Source of the DNA: Hyalella azteca
Taxonomy: Eukaryota > Arthropoda > Malacostraca > Amphipoda > Hyalellidae
DNA length: 64,000 bases
Reading direction: 5' to 3'
Assembly: GCF_000764305.2 (NCBI RefSeq)
Contig: NW_025935962.1
Span: 248,001 to 312,000 of the forward strand
The position numbers and the translations under genes were made by a program. Positions 47,901 through 59,500 of the stretch are shown here, one piece after another (within the stretch, counting starts at the first letter, position 1; every line of letters starts with the position of its first letter). Below the pieces are notes generated by a model. It was not told the DNA's origin, made no database searches, and saw nothing but the letters and a program-made list of their open reading frames with translations.

Positions 47901-50900
47901 CTTCTACTTATCCTATCGATCTGAAATTCTGCACACTTGCGTAAAGTTGGAGACAATGCATGAATCAAATGTCAAAATAAATAATTTTAAAAATTAAAAA
48001 AAGTTTTTTTTTTCAATATTAAAAAATTGAAAAAATAATTTTGTCAGCTACTAATCTTATAACTGATATTCGACACACTTTTACCTGTCTAATTGACCTG
48101 AAATTTTGCACACTTGTGTGAAATCAGAGGCAACGCATGAATCAATTAACAGAATAAATAATATTGAAAAAAATTTATATATTAAAAAATTTTTTATATA
48201 TTAAAAAATTGAAAAATTAATTTTTTAGTATTCAAAAATTAAATGAGAAATTCATTGTACATCCGTAAGATTGGAGACAATCTTTAAAAAGTAATTTTTA
48301 AACGTATATTATTTCAACCTCACTTCTCTTTAATTTCACTTCTTGTCTGTTTGTTTGTCTGTCTGCTATAAATCTTATAATCAATATTTAACACACTTCT
48401 ACCTGTCCAATTGATCTAAAATTTTGCACACTTGCGTAAAGTTTAAGACAATGCATGAATCAATTAACAGAATATATAATTTTAAAATTAAAAAAATTTA
48501 TTTTGTAATTTGAAAAATTTAAAAAAAAAAATTTTTCTTCTACAAATCTTATATTCGATATTCAACACACTTCTACCTGTTCAACCAATCTGAAATTTTG
48601 CATACTAGTGCAAAGTTAAAGACAAGGCATGAATCAATTGACAGAATAAATAATTTTAAAAATTTAATGTTTTTATATATTAATATTAAAAAAAATTATA
48701 AATTAATTTTTATTAATATATGGAAATAAAATAAGAATTCATTGTAGATGTGTAACATAGGAGACACTGTATTCTTTAGAAATGTTGTCTTTAAAAAGTA
48801 ATTTTTAAACGCATATTATTACTGTTACCACTTATCAAATTGGTTCACATTCTCGCGTCACTAACTGGACTTATGTTTTCAGGTATGCATAGAAGGCGGG
48901 GTGTCGTCGTCTGTAGCGCAGCGCGTCATGCGTCAGGGCGAGCGGCCGCCAGGTGACCTGGTCGCTTGGATGCTCGCGTCGCAGTTCCGCGACCCTGACT
49001 TGGCTTCCCTGGTCGGCGCCAGGGTGGTCCGCATTGCTACGCATCCCGATTTCCAGGTAACTAAGTTTTCCAAGGCCTAAATATTCTCTCAGTATTTGGT
49101 GCTTTGTTTATATACTCAAATGGGTCAGCAAGGTATTCATTTCAGTGCTTTGGTTAAATATGTTGTTGCATTTTCTTTGCTGAAGTAGAAATGATTATTT
49201 GTAACACTATTCACAGAAGATTTAAAAGAAAATTTTGTGGCAATTTAATGCTAATAGTTATCCGCCATAAAATGATGCAGTTAGAACATATATATAATAA
49301 AATATTTTATGTCTAGGGAATGGGTTACGGGTCACGAGCGCTGCTGCAGCTACAAGACTACTACAGAGGTCGCCTTGTTGACCTTACGGAGGTCCAGGAA
49401 CAGCCCTCGGAGACTGATGAAGAGGATTTGCTAGATTTATCTGAGCCTCTTGGTTTGTCTTACTGAGTCATAAAGTATTTTAAAATTTTTCTGTATTGAA
49501 ATGGTTGGCCCAGTTGGCTGGAATAATTTCCTATTATTATTATTATCGAGTTTGTAGCTTGGGTTACACATTTCTTGTTGTCTAGAACGTCAATTCAAAC
49601 CGTTTGCGTTGTACAAAGTTTAATAATTGATAAAAGATTTTCAGAGGCAAGCTTGGAATTATTTTGATAGCTAACAACGCTCGTTTATATCAGCTCCTGC
49701 ACACCAGAAGACACCTCTGCTGTGCCGTCTGAGCGATCGCTTGCCTGAACACATCGATTACCTGAGCGTCTCCTACGGCCTCACGCAGCAGCTCTTCACT
49801 TTCTGGGCTCGTGCCAAGTTTTTGCCGCTCTACGTTGGGTGAGATACGAGCAAAACTAACTCTAGATCGGGAGTATTTCTTCAATCAATTTGTCAACTCT
49901 ATGCTCAATAACTAAAAATGTGCACACTGACTGATCGAATCTATATTGACTCATTCCACTCCCGTTATTCAGGCAAACTGTGAACCAAGTGACAGGCGAG
50001 CACAACTGCATGATGGTGTATCCTGTGAGCCGCAGCGCCGATGACACGTCGTCAGCGCTGCCCAGTTGGCTGACAGAGCCGTGCGCTGAATTCGTGCATC
50101 GCTTCATGGGGCTTCTGTACGGGCCCCTCCAGTCTCTGAACCCCATGCTGGCGTCAGATCTCATCAAGGCACACAGTCAGCATATTCAGCCGTCACAAGG
50201 TCTGTGCAGTGTACAACCATTTTGAAGAGTTCTTCAGTAAACAATAGAAAACTCGCTTTGGTGATTGAGTCGTAATTCCTATTGAATATTTAGTTTCTAC
50301 GACAACATTTCTCTTGAATAGTTGCATGTTAAGTACAGTATATTTGAAATATGTGGCGAAATTCTACCTTAACAGAGCTGGTGTGGAGCGACGTTGAATG
50401 TCTTATCAGCGGACACGATCTGCGGAGACTGGAGAAGTACAGCAAGCACACAGCCAGTCGTCATGTTGTGACTGATCTCATTCACCCTCTTGCCAAACTC
50501 TACTGCCAGCAACGCTTACCAGAGCTGCAGCTCTCCAAATTGCAAGCGGTTAGTTAAGCGTACAAGTGCTTAGCTATTTAGAAAAAGTACTCTTATTTCC
50601 TTCCTGCCAAGTTTGTAGTTTAAATTTGCATTGCTTTTTACCGAAGAAAATTGTCAAAATGAAGGTTTTAAAAGTACACTTTATGATTATGATCAATTAA
50701 TGCATTGAAATATCCTAAATAGCTATTAATTGTTTGCATTGAAATCTCCTAAAGAGCTTATTAATTGTTCTTAAGGTTTAAGTTGAGTCTTCTTCTTTTT
50801 GTTAAGGTTTAAGAAATCTCCTAAAACCTTAACACCGTATCCGAATACAAACGAATAACAATCTTTTCGTTCCAGGCTCTGCTAGTGGGCAAAGGCCTCC

Positions 50901-51486
50901 AGAACAAAGAATGGTTAAGCGTGGGCAAAGAATTAGGACTGACAGCAGAGTCGGCGCTGGGAAACTTTTGCCGCGCTATCTGCCGCATTTACCGCAAGTT
51001 GGCATCCTTGCAAGAAGAAGTTTTTGCCAGTAAAGTGGCTACCGTCGTACCTGACCTCCTACAGCCTGTCAACATCAGCGTGGAACAGGACCTGCAACGA
51101 CTTGCCAAGGTAGTATATTAAACTGTGTAATATTTTTGTCTTCATTAAATACCTGTTTAATTTAAACCAATACGAACAGTGAAGTAAAATACATTGTATT
51201 AATTTATCCATGTATTGAATTTTATTAATGTATCGCATGAGAGTCTATTTCACTAACAGAATTGTAATATTGATCCACGTTTGGTTATAATAGTTGGAAG
51301 AGCTTGTTGGCTATTTCTCTACTCAAGGCTAAAATGTTCTACTCGTGTTATCCCTTTCAGGAAACTGAAGAAGAAAGACCAGATCTTCACTTCCAGAAAA
51401 GAAAACGCGATGATATTGATGATTTCAATGCCAGTCTGAGTAAAAAGAAGAAACAGAAGAAGCCGAAATATAAAATGCCACATTAA
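38912..51486 (+). CDS. NAT10: RNA cytidine acetyltransferase (NAT10 / Kre33 family), complete
   Basis: Eighteen exons, all phase-checked: 38912-39019, 39907-39998, 41671-41842, 42378-42562, 42721-42952, 43090-43294, 43546-43667, 44137-44273, 44604-44701, 45087-45264, 46222-46423, 48883-49056, 49317-49452, 49694-49838, 49973-50199, 50376-50548, 50876-51109, 51361-51486; about 981 residues against roughly 1,025 in human. Landmarks: ALFVLKGKD, SSVLWCHK, LGNTYKMCVLQDVECLTPN, VVETVQGGGAVVILL, Walker A AGRGRGKSAALGLG (about 287-300), NIFVTSPSPHNL, ELVVVDEAAAIPLP, YEGTGRSLSLKL, VASHYRNSPDDLQVFADAPA, acetyl-CoA-binding GMGYGSRAL (about 636-644) and a lysine-rich tail (SKKKKQKKPKYK) fitting a nucleolar protein. 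The family acetylates cytidine in 18S rRNA and tRNA using ATP and acetyl-CoA. All key motifs look intact. Introns 6, 8 and 13 start GTTTG. The last exon borders duplicated segment A'. Confidence 0.96.
39203..39815 (+). repeat. Interspersed repeat, copy 2, split by the MITE
   Basis: 39203-39244 and 39690-39815 together match the single block at 18660-18815 (CTCATTTA..TGGAAAAA, then ATGCACTATTGTGCTTGCCA and GCAGTGAGTACTGAGTTAT). The MITE at 39247-39687 sits exactly between them. Confidence 0.8.
39247..39687. mobile_element. MITE with very long terminal inverted repeats in NAT10 intron 1
   Basis: Arms of about 180 bp run from CTTTAGATTA inward (AAGTGCATCCAAAAAAAG, AAATCCGTTTTTGGCGGTC, GGTTAGGTCCAGTTA on the reverse arm). 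TA lies immediately outside both ends (39245-39246, 39688-39689), as for Tc1/mariner-type insertion. It interrupts an older interspersed repeat. Confidence 0.88.
46026..46184 (-). repeat. Interspersed repeat, copy 3
   Basis: Reverse complement of the 18660-18815 block, including the (ACAG/ACGG)n tract and TCCATAAATGAGAAAATGCG. Located in NAT10 intron 10, just upstream of the exon at 46222. Confidence 0.82.
47090..48815. repeat. Large AT-rich foldback and repeat cluster in NAT10 intron 11
   Basis: 47090-47560 and 47820-48310 are diverged inverted copies (for example TCTTACAGATGTACAATGAA against its complement near 48255), and a third partial copy extends to 48815. Repeated blocks include ATTGATTCATGCATTG and AAGTGTGCAAAATTTCAGATC-like words. 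Non-coding; it makes this the gene's largest intron (46424-48882). Confidence 0.78.
47556..47646. repeat. (CAGA)n microsatellite
   Basis: About 90 bp of CAGA repeats with regular CAGG interruptions, at the inner end of the foldback's left arm. Confidence 0.97.
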
Positions 51487-52882
51487 TCACCGCGTGCATG
51501 ATTAACGCCCTAAATCCTGCTACTTTTGATTATTATTTTGATTGTAGGAATGCTCCCTTCACACACCTGCTGAGGTGTCACATTACAGAAACATCATTCA
51601 AGTTCGTGTTAAAAAAAAAAACATCTCGTTGATTCCTTGATGAAACCCACAGCTGTTAAACCTACAAGATGGTTGTAATTGTGTAGGTTACACCTCAATT
51701 GTGAAACTGATTGTCTTCGTTTTTTACGTTTTTTCCTAGTATTGTCTTCTTGATAGAGTCATGGAACAAAGTTTCAAGACATTCAAACAAAATGTTTATT
51801 ATTGAAATATTCTTCGGAATAACACTAAAGAGTAATTAGAACAGCCAAGATAAAATTTTGAAAAAACTCCTAATACATTCGAAGATCCAAAAAATACTTG
51901 TATGGCTCTCCCGTGGGCTCTCCCGTGGCATTTCTAAACGATTTCGCCTTATTTTATGGGAGATGCACGAAACTTTTAAAGACTGATAACGATCGATTTC
52001 GAAATTATCTCGGCTGTGCGTACTACCACTCACTTCTGAACATATCTCAATAAAATGGAGGCATAAATAGCTCCATTGCATCGGTTTAACCATTAATAAA
52101 GGTTTCAACCAACGTCTAAAATCTATATAGAGTAGAGGTAACTATGAAACTAAATAACGTATAATACGTTACGTAATTCGAACAAAATATCGAAGTCTGA
52201 ACACGATATACTACTACAAACTGAAGATGCTTTACATTCTAATCTTCAAACCGTACATTCAAATCTTAAGAGTAAAAGAATAGATCAGGAGCTGCGAATG
52301 TGACCAATCATTACGGCGAGTGGGCAAGTGGCGCTCAGAGGAGAGCAGCAGCGCGCTGGGTTACCACGAGCTGCAACGTCGTGCACAGATGAACTAAGGA
52401 CTGCTGTAGGCAGCTGTTGCCTTCACAAACCTGCAATAGGAACTTCATTGAGGGAAATATGATTAGTGACTCGAGTACGGCGTATTCGGGTATTCCACTA
52501 GTACAAGTATTATTTGAGCTAAGAAATGCCTTACTGAACATGTTATTCACATGAAATTCTGTACAAACTTCTGCGTCATTAGCGAGTAAATATGCAATTT
52601 AAACCCATTCCATGTTTGTTTCCGATTATTTACTCGTCACATTCACATATTTTATTGTGCTGGCTCTATTTCACGTATGGCGTTGGATAACAGAGGTTGA
52701 AATACAGCACTTTCTAATTGAATAAAACGATTGCAAATGAGCAAAACATTTCTCTAGTATTCGTTGCAGAAGAAAACGTTACCTGCATGTAGATGTTAGT
52801 TATGACAGGCGTGAGATGCTCCTGCTGGGGCGTTGAGGAGAGACCGGCGCACACAGCATCAGCGCAGCTCTCCAGCTGACTG
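51245..52882 (-). repeat. Inverted segmental duplication A', right copy
   Basis: Reverse complement of 19646-21240. It includes the end of NAT10's last intron, its last exon and 3' flank, then relics of FAM114A2. The homology stops inside FAM114A2 exon 9, so this end is a rearrangement breakpoint. Confidence 0.93.
52335..52882 (-). pseudogene. Relic of the last two FAM114A2 exons
   Basis: 52430-52335 is a near-identical copy of the last FAM114A2 exon (VCEGNSCLQQSLVHLCTTLQ and stop) and 52882-52783 is exon 9 lacking its first 18 bases. No other FAM114A2 exons are nearby and the 5' breakpoint lies inside an exon, so it cannot make the protein. Tail-to-tail with NAT10. Confidence 0.92.
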
Positions 52883-53079
52883 TCATGAAATTGTTACGGA
52901 TGCCATGAACTAGCTTATACCATATAGTAAGTTTTTCTTCATTAAAACGGCACATGCATTGGGAGAAAGAAGAAATTGATTCAATTGGACTTTTACTTCT
53001 GTACTCGCCTTTGCTGATGAATGACGTTAAAAATTATGTACTCCTATGCCGATGAATGAAGTTGAATGCTGAATAATGT

Positions 53080-55017
53080 TATACATTTTTATTGTAATAT
53101 CACAAGTGAGAAATATATTGTAAAAACCAAAAGTTTGAGAGTCAAACGGTTTATTTCAACCAGAAATTGTTTTAATACATTTTCGACTCTCATTCTAAAC
53201 TTTAACGGCTGCAAAAATGCTTTATTATTCAATCTCAACATTTTCAAACAAATAATAAATATATATAAGTGTCGTTTGTTGTTGAGAGAGAAGACGTAAA
53301 TTTTGTATGCAGTTATTTAAAATTCCGCGTTCTTCGCTGCGTGAATTATTCCTGCGAAAACCTGAGAGATTGAATCTATTTGAGATAATTTATCAGAATA
53401 TAAACTGATGGAGACCACAGTGAGCAAAAATAATAGAATTTTTATGTGAACAGAATAAAGAACATGTTTTTTTATTTTTTATATAAATAGTCTCTTAATT
53501 GGACAAAGTTTTTGTATACACCAAGAAAGCCATCAGTCTAAATGCATAACAGCGAAAGCTTTAATACAGCCTGGCATTTGGCTCCTAAAAATTATTTTAG
53601 GGAAAGCCGAATATTAAAAATGACAAATGACATTTGTGACTTTGAAGACCACCTGATGAAATTTAAAGTGAATTAATAAATTTCATGACAATACTGAACG
53701 TAATGCAAATGGACGTTGCCCAACAAACCTAACCTGCGTGGAGGCGGACGCTGCTCCTACACTGCGCTCCCTCGACTCCAAAGACTTGCATATAAGCGCC
53801 CACAGGAACGAAAACTTGATCTTTAGTGGCCTAGAAAATGCGACTAGTGGTGCCATGGTTGAACTAGTATAAGGTTGACCCACGAGAAGGACATTTTTGC
53901 GGATGTGGTTTGTTGTTCGCATGTGACGTCACTGATCTCAGTGACGTCACGGGAAATAACCAATCACCGAAATCCGATCAAACCAGTCAACCAATCCGCC
54001 ATGAGAATGACGGGATTGTTTACGTTTCTCGATCTCAGTGACGCAACAAGAGAGCTGAACTGAATGACGGAAATCCTCGTGGGTTTCTTATAGACGGAAA
54101 TCATCGTGGGTTTCTTTAACCTTATATAGTTCAACCATGAGTGGTGCGGGAATTAAAGATTCAAACAAACTTTAAACTAATCAACCTGTAGTAAAACGTT
54201 CGTCGTGTCAAAATTTCAAACACATTTCCTACATAAAATTTCGTTTTTGATTCGCCTCGTATAATATATATTTTTGTAAACGCATTAAACGCCACTTCTA
54301 TGAACCGCCCCCAGGTACATAAATACTCATTTCTTTTTGAGCGACGTGTCAAACAATCCGATTTTTGAATTGTTAACGTTCAAATAATTTTGATACAACT
54401 AAGGGCCTGTTGACTTACTATATAGTAGTTAGAGGAGTATTTCTGTTACTTTTACGAATGTTCACCAATTTGACATGGGTAAATGTCCCTATTTAATATC
54501 CCTTTTGGGATTATGTAGCTATAATAATGCAGTTCACTACAACTTTTCGTTTGTTCTACATTAATTTATGCTGCATTTATACTACATGAAGTAGAGATCC
54601 CAAGATAAAAACGGTTCCGCAAAAATGCTATGGGGGAACCCTTTAGGGATATTTTTTAATAAAAAGTTTTTCAGAATATGATAAAAACGTAAAAATAATA
54701 ATACTTTGCCGTTCCCATAAACTTAGTAAATATAACAAATGTTCAACTTTCACGCATCGCGGACATATGACTAGACAAGTTGTGTGCCTTGTTACTCATG
54801 GTTTCAGTGTCGGTAATTGCAATATAAAAGGAAAAATATTGCATTACTTCTTCAAGAAAGTTGCAGAACAAAAACTGAACTGAAGGAAAGACAGTGTACT
54901 TGTTGGATCCTGTTCTAAGATTATTCGCGATAATGAATTCGATAATGAATAACATGCAATCGGGCATAAATTTCAAATTAAAATCAGCAAAAAATTAATG
55001 TTTGGAATACATCATGA
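53080..55017 (+). repeat. Duplicated segment C', right copy
   Basis: Reverse complement of 35445-38150, lacking the extra 1 kb seen there but carrying a P-like MITE at 53854-54139. No gene recognised. Confidence 0.88.
53854..54139. mobile_element. P-superfamily-like MITE with 8-bp target duplication
   Basis: A perfect 13-bp terminal inverted repeat CATGGTTGAACTA / TAGTTCAACCATG is flanked by the direct repeat AGTGGTGC (53846-53853 and 54140-54147). Inward, ATAAGGTT and CCCACGA recur at both ends. The left C copy (near 36330) shows the uninterrupted site with a single GTGGTGCGGG. 286 bp, no coding. Confidence 0.85.
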
Positions 55018-56106
55018 TACCTAATAATTAGGTGACAAATATTGCGTTTTATCTTGAAGCACTGACCTCGACATGACAGTAATACGAGTGATATATGCAG
55101 CCATTATCCCATGCACAGCACGTGTTATGAGTCGACAACTCAGATAACGTGTATAAGTCTATATATGCAGCGCAAAAAACTGACCGAAACAACGGGGCTG
55201 ATAGTGATCATTGTTTAATTGAGGAGAAAAACATTTATGTATTTAATATCGTATTGTTCTTGTGATGGAATTATCGTATTGAATTATCGTATTGGCAGAT
55301 GGAATTTTATCGAACAAAAAATTCTGTGTGACCCGGTAATTTTGAATTGTTCAGTGATAGGTTTCAGTGAAGGATTATGCAATCGGATAAAATGCAAATT
55401 TTTACGCATCTTCGAATATGATTTTATTTTAGGAGCTCGTACATCTATTGTTGGGCGAATTTCCACATATGTATTTAAAATGAGTCATCACACATACGGA
55501 CGATGGTAGAAAAATATAAATTCCTTAAATTCGGCTCTTGGACGTCACTGAATAAAACGAATGTGTAGTGAAAATACTGTCGTGCTATCACAAGAATGAT
55601 AAGAAATCGAATTCCTGGTATCATGCACCTGTTTTACTGAGAACAATGCACATCGTACGAAATGCCAGGACCACGAATATGGTCTCCCGAAAACCCGATC
55701 GCGAAGTTGTTTCATGGTTAGATTCTGTATTCAGCTATACGACCAGGAAAAGATGAATTAAGATTCCATTAGGCTGCTGTACCTGGAAGTCTTCTTTGAC
55801 TTGCATTTCATTGAGAATATTAGTTTCCATGTCGCAAACTATTATTCAAGCATCGACTATAACTGAAAATAAAATTAAAAATTCGAATGCTTAAAAATCT
55901 TTTAAAAGCAAAATTGTTTAACAAGCAACGATGTATGAGAATTCAATTATTTTTGTTGGACGATTAACAAAAAAGCTCTTACTCGTAGATTAAATTTCCC
56001 CTGAAGTAAACTTTCTGAATGCCGCAGTCAGGACCTGTTATTTCTAAGCAGTAGGACTTTCTGACGAACACAAGTTAGTTAATTAGAATTTCTTCTTCAT
56101 ATAGCC
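55018..56106. other. Region between segment C' and the chitinase flank, no gene seen
   Basis: An open frame at 55219-55509 encodes a hydrophobic, Cys- and Ile-rich 96-residue peptide with no recognised domain and no splice context; it is probably chance. No repeat shared with the left arm was noticed. Confidence 0.5.
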
Positions 56107-56542
56107 AGCGATATTAATTATATTATTAATTATAATTGTCCGTAAATGTATTCAATACCGTTTACTTATTAGTAGTATGAAGCTTGCGAGTAGAAAAAAA
56201 TCTTAGACAGAAAGATGGACACTCTCAAGGAAAATGAAACGCTACTTAACTCACAGATAATTTGGTAAGATACAGTACAAACATGCATATGAAAGTAAAT
56301 TACTTGCACAATTAACTACTTCAAATAAAATTTCTTTGACCATCTCAGCCTGCAGTGCCAGAACTCGTATTGTTATCTCTACCCGTACTGTTATCTGCAG
56401 GGCTGCACATACTCAAGATATTCTCACGCATCCGACCACAGCTACATTTCTCAGCCGTTGATATCTGCATCAGCTTCACATATAATAAGGAAGAATTATT
56501 TCGATCACACTATTTGACCAGAGTACCTTAAGTTAACGTGAC

Positions 56543-59500
56543 ATGCGATCTCTCTTATTGATAGCGCTCTTTGCGCTATGCAGCACAGTTGCTGCCCAAG
56601 GTGAGGCAGACGCATTTAAAATTTGGAATAATTAATAACTTGTTCCACTCGGATGAACTTTTTATGTGCGTTCAGAAATTTTTGCGGCTTAAAAAATTGA
56701 TCGCAGCGTCATTTTTATATAATACTAGACAATTTTTTAGTAAAGAACTTTTTATTGGAATGGAAAATGAAAATTAAGAACAATTTATGCAAATAAAACA
56801 TTCAAGTTTTTGCATAAACGGAAAACTTTCAAAAATTAAAAATTTAGTTTAATACAAGTTTTCCGCGTCCATCATGACCTCCATTTACCTCACAATTTTT
56901 GAGTTAAAAAATTTCTGTTGAAATCGGAAATAAGAAACAATATTTTTTGTAATTACGAAACACAATTCGAAATCTTATCGGGTGTTGGAGCCAGCAAAAA
57001 TAGAGATGGAAATACTCACGACTCAAATGAAGCCCCTCATTCCATGTCATTTTCCAGGCTGGAATATTTGCTACTTCAGTTCCTGGGCGGTCTACCGCCC
57101 CGGGCTCGGCGCCTTCGACGTCGATGACATCGATGTTTCTCTGTGCACCCACGCAGTGTTCGGCTTTGCTGGCCTCAGCAACCAAACTTGGAAAATCGAG
57201 GTTAGTCTCATACGCTGAGAACATATGTAAATTCTGAGTGTCAATTTTTTGTGCTCGAATTCACGGTCATTTAGTTGCGGAAAAACATGCTGAAAAATAG
57301 CGCTTATTTTTTCTTCATTGCTGATAACTACACTGAATGCTTCTTTCACGCGACATCGAATGTACAAATTTCCGGCTGCAAAATTGAATTAACGGTGGGC
57401 AATGGCGGTGTGGGCTATGTGGTGTGGGAATGTGGGTTAGGTCTCATACTTTAGGTCCTTGTGAAAATGGTTTCAAACAACTTTCTACATCCCTTAATGA
57501 TTAGAAGGAATGGATCGGATAGGAAATCGTGGGCAATCCACGTAACTTAATATGTCTCAAAGTGGGTTGAAGAAATTGGCGAAGACTGGCCAATGGTCAT
57601 TTTCCTGACGTGATCTTTTTAGAAATATATGCATTTTTCTCTACATAGCTTTGTTGCTCTTTGTACCCTTTCAATGAAGGTCGATATTATATATGCCACA
57701 CCTGGTATTTGGGCACGGTCCCAGATTAGAGGTCAAGTTACATTGAAAATAAAATTGCTGGCACTTCACTTCACTATCTTTTTTGTGCAAGTGAATGACG
57801 TCTCGTGAAAGCGACCTCTATTTATATAGTATTTATCTTTATTTTTTGTCTACATCTTTCTACTTCTTCGAACTTTTGAGACCTTTTGTCCATTTCGGGC
57901 GATGAGAGGGACTTTTACTTTGAGGTATAACTAGTGGTAATCGACTCATTTTTTTCGTTTTAGGTGCGAATTATTTTACTTTCTATGTAAAATAGCAAAG
58001 CAAAAGGCCTTGCAGCCGATAGACACCGGCAATCAAATATCGCAAACTTATCGGCCCATTTGACGTGCAAATATTCAGTATTGAGGTGAAAAGTTGCCGG
58101 AATGTCTGATCTTACTTTTTGTAATCAGGTTTTGGATCCGTGGAATGAGAACTGCCCTGATGACGACCCCCCCGGCGACCACTGCGCTTACAAGCGATTT
58201 GTTGCCCTCAAGCAACAAAAACCAGAACTGAAAGTGATCCTGGCGGTGGGCGGCTGGAATGAAGACTCCGAAGATTACTCAGCCGTGAGTATGGCGTCCA
58301 GATTGGAGTTCCTGGAGTAATAAAGAGGACGATGCTAGTGTCATTAACTTATTTCCCCACATTCACTTCGACTCTATGATATTCGTACAGGGTTAAGTAG
58401 TATTAAGATTAGCATTGATCCAAAGCACGAAATTCATTACAAATATTTGCCGATTATTTAATTCGATTATTGCCATAGAACAGAGAAATAGATCTATATG
58501 TAATTCGAATTTGATCAATATAATCCACAGATGGCTAGAGATCCTGCCAAGCGAGCGACATTCATCGAGAGCAGCGTACAACTTCTGCAGAAAGAAGGAT
58601 TCGACGGTCTGGATATGGACTGGGAGTACCCAGCTCGCCGGGGCGGCATGCCTGAAGATAAGGTGGGTGGGAGAAGTTGCTGCTATTTCTGAAGTTTCAC
58701 TCAATTCAGTTATTTTTGGATTTGGCTAAATTATTAGCAGTTAGAAATAATAAAATAAAAGCAAAATGTTTTTTTTTTGCCTTCATCTCAAATAATGCAC
58801 ATGATCGAACGTGCTGAAAATTTTCCAGGCAAATTTCATCACTTTGTTGGATGAAATGAGAGCGGAATTTGACAAACACGGCTACCTGCTGACGGCAGCC
58901 CTCGCAGCGGGCAAACCCACGGTCGATGAGGCTTACGACGTGCAAGGCCTGGTGAGGAACCTAGACGTGTTCAGCATCATGACTTACGACTACCACGGCG
59001 CCTTCGAGAACTTCACCCACCACAACGCCCCGCTGTGCGCCTACCCCTCCGACGAGGGCGACTTTATTTACTTTAACGTGGTTAGTGAATCAAATAAACT
59101 AATGCTAATACAATTCCGCTCGTCCCACTTATTAAATATGGTATCTGTGGTCGGTGTGGCTAAGGGATACATTTTTTCGGACGTAGGTTGCTTCTGTGAA
59201 GTACTGGTTGTCGCTGGGAATTCCCCGCGAGAAGACGGTAATGGGAGTCCCCCTGTACGGCCGCTGCTTTACGCTGGACAACATTGAGGATCACGGCATG
59301 CTGGCCGACGCATCCAGGCCCAGCAAACCTGGACCTTACACCAGCATGCCTGGATCTTTGGGCTATAATGAGGTAAGAACAGAGCAGTATCATTCCATGG
59401 TAAAAAATACTGTCTGAATTTTATGCTTGCGTGCAAAATTTCCTTCCACCCTTCTTTCCTTCTGCGCAGCTTACTTCGGGCGGAAATATACCATGATCGG

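Noticed and set aside
21240..51245. A large palindrome centred on NAT10
   Set aside because: The arms are inverted copies, but the order of segments (A, B, C, NAT10, A', C', B') does not mirror, so tandem duplication plus inversion explains it better than one palindrome.
55219..55509. 96-residue open frame upstream of the chitinase
   Set aside because: No homology, no splice or promoter context, and AT-rich composition; treated as chance.
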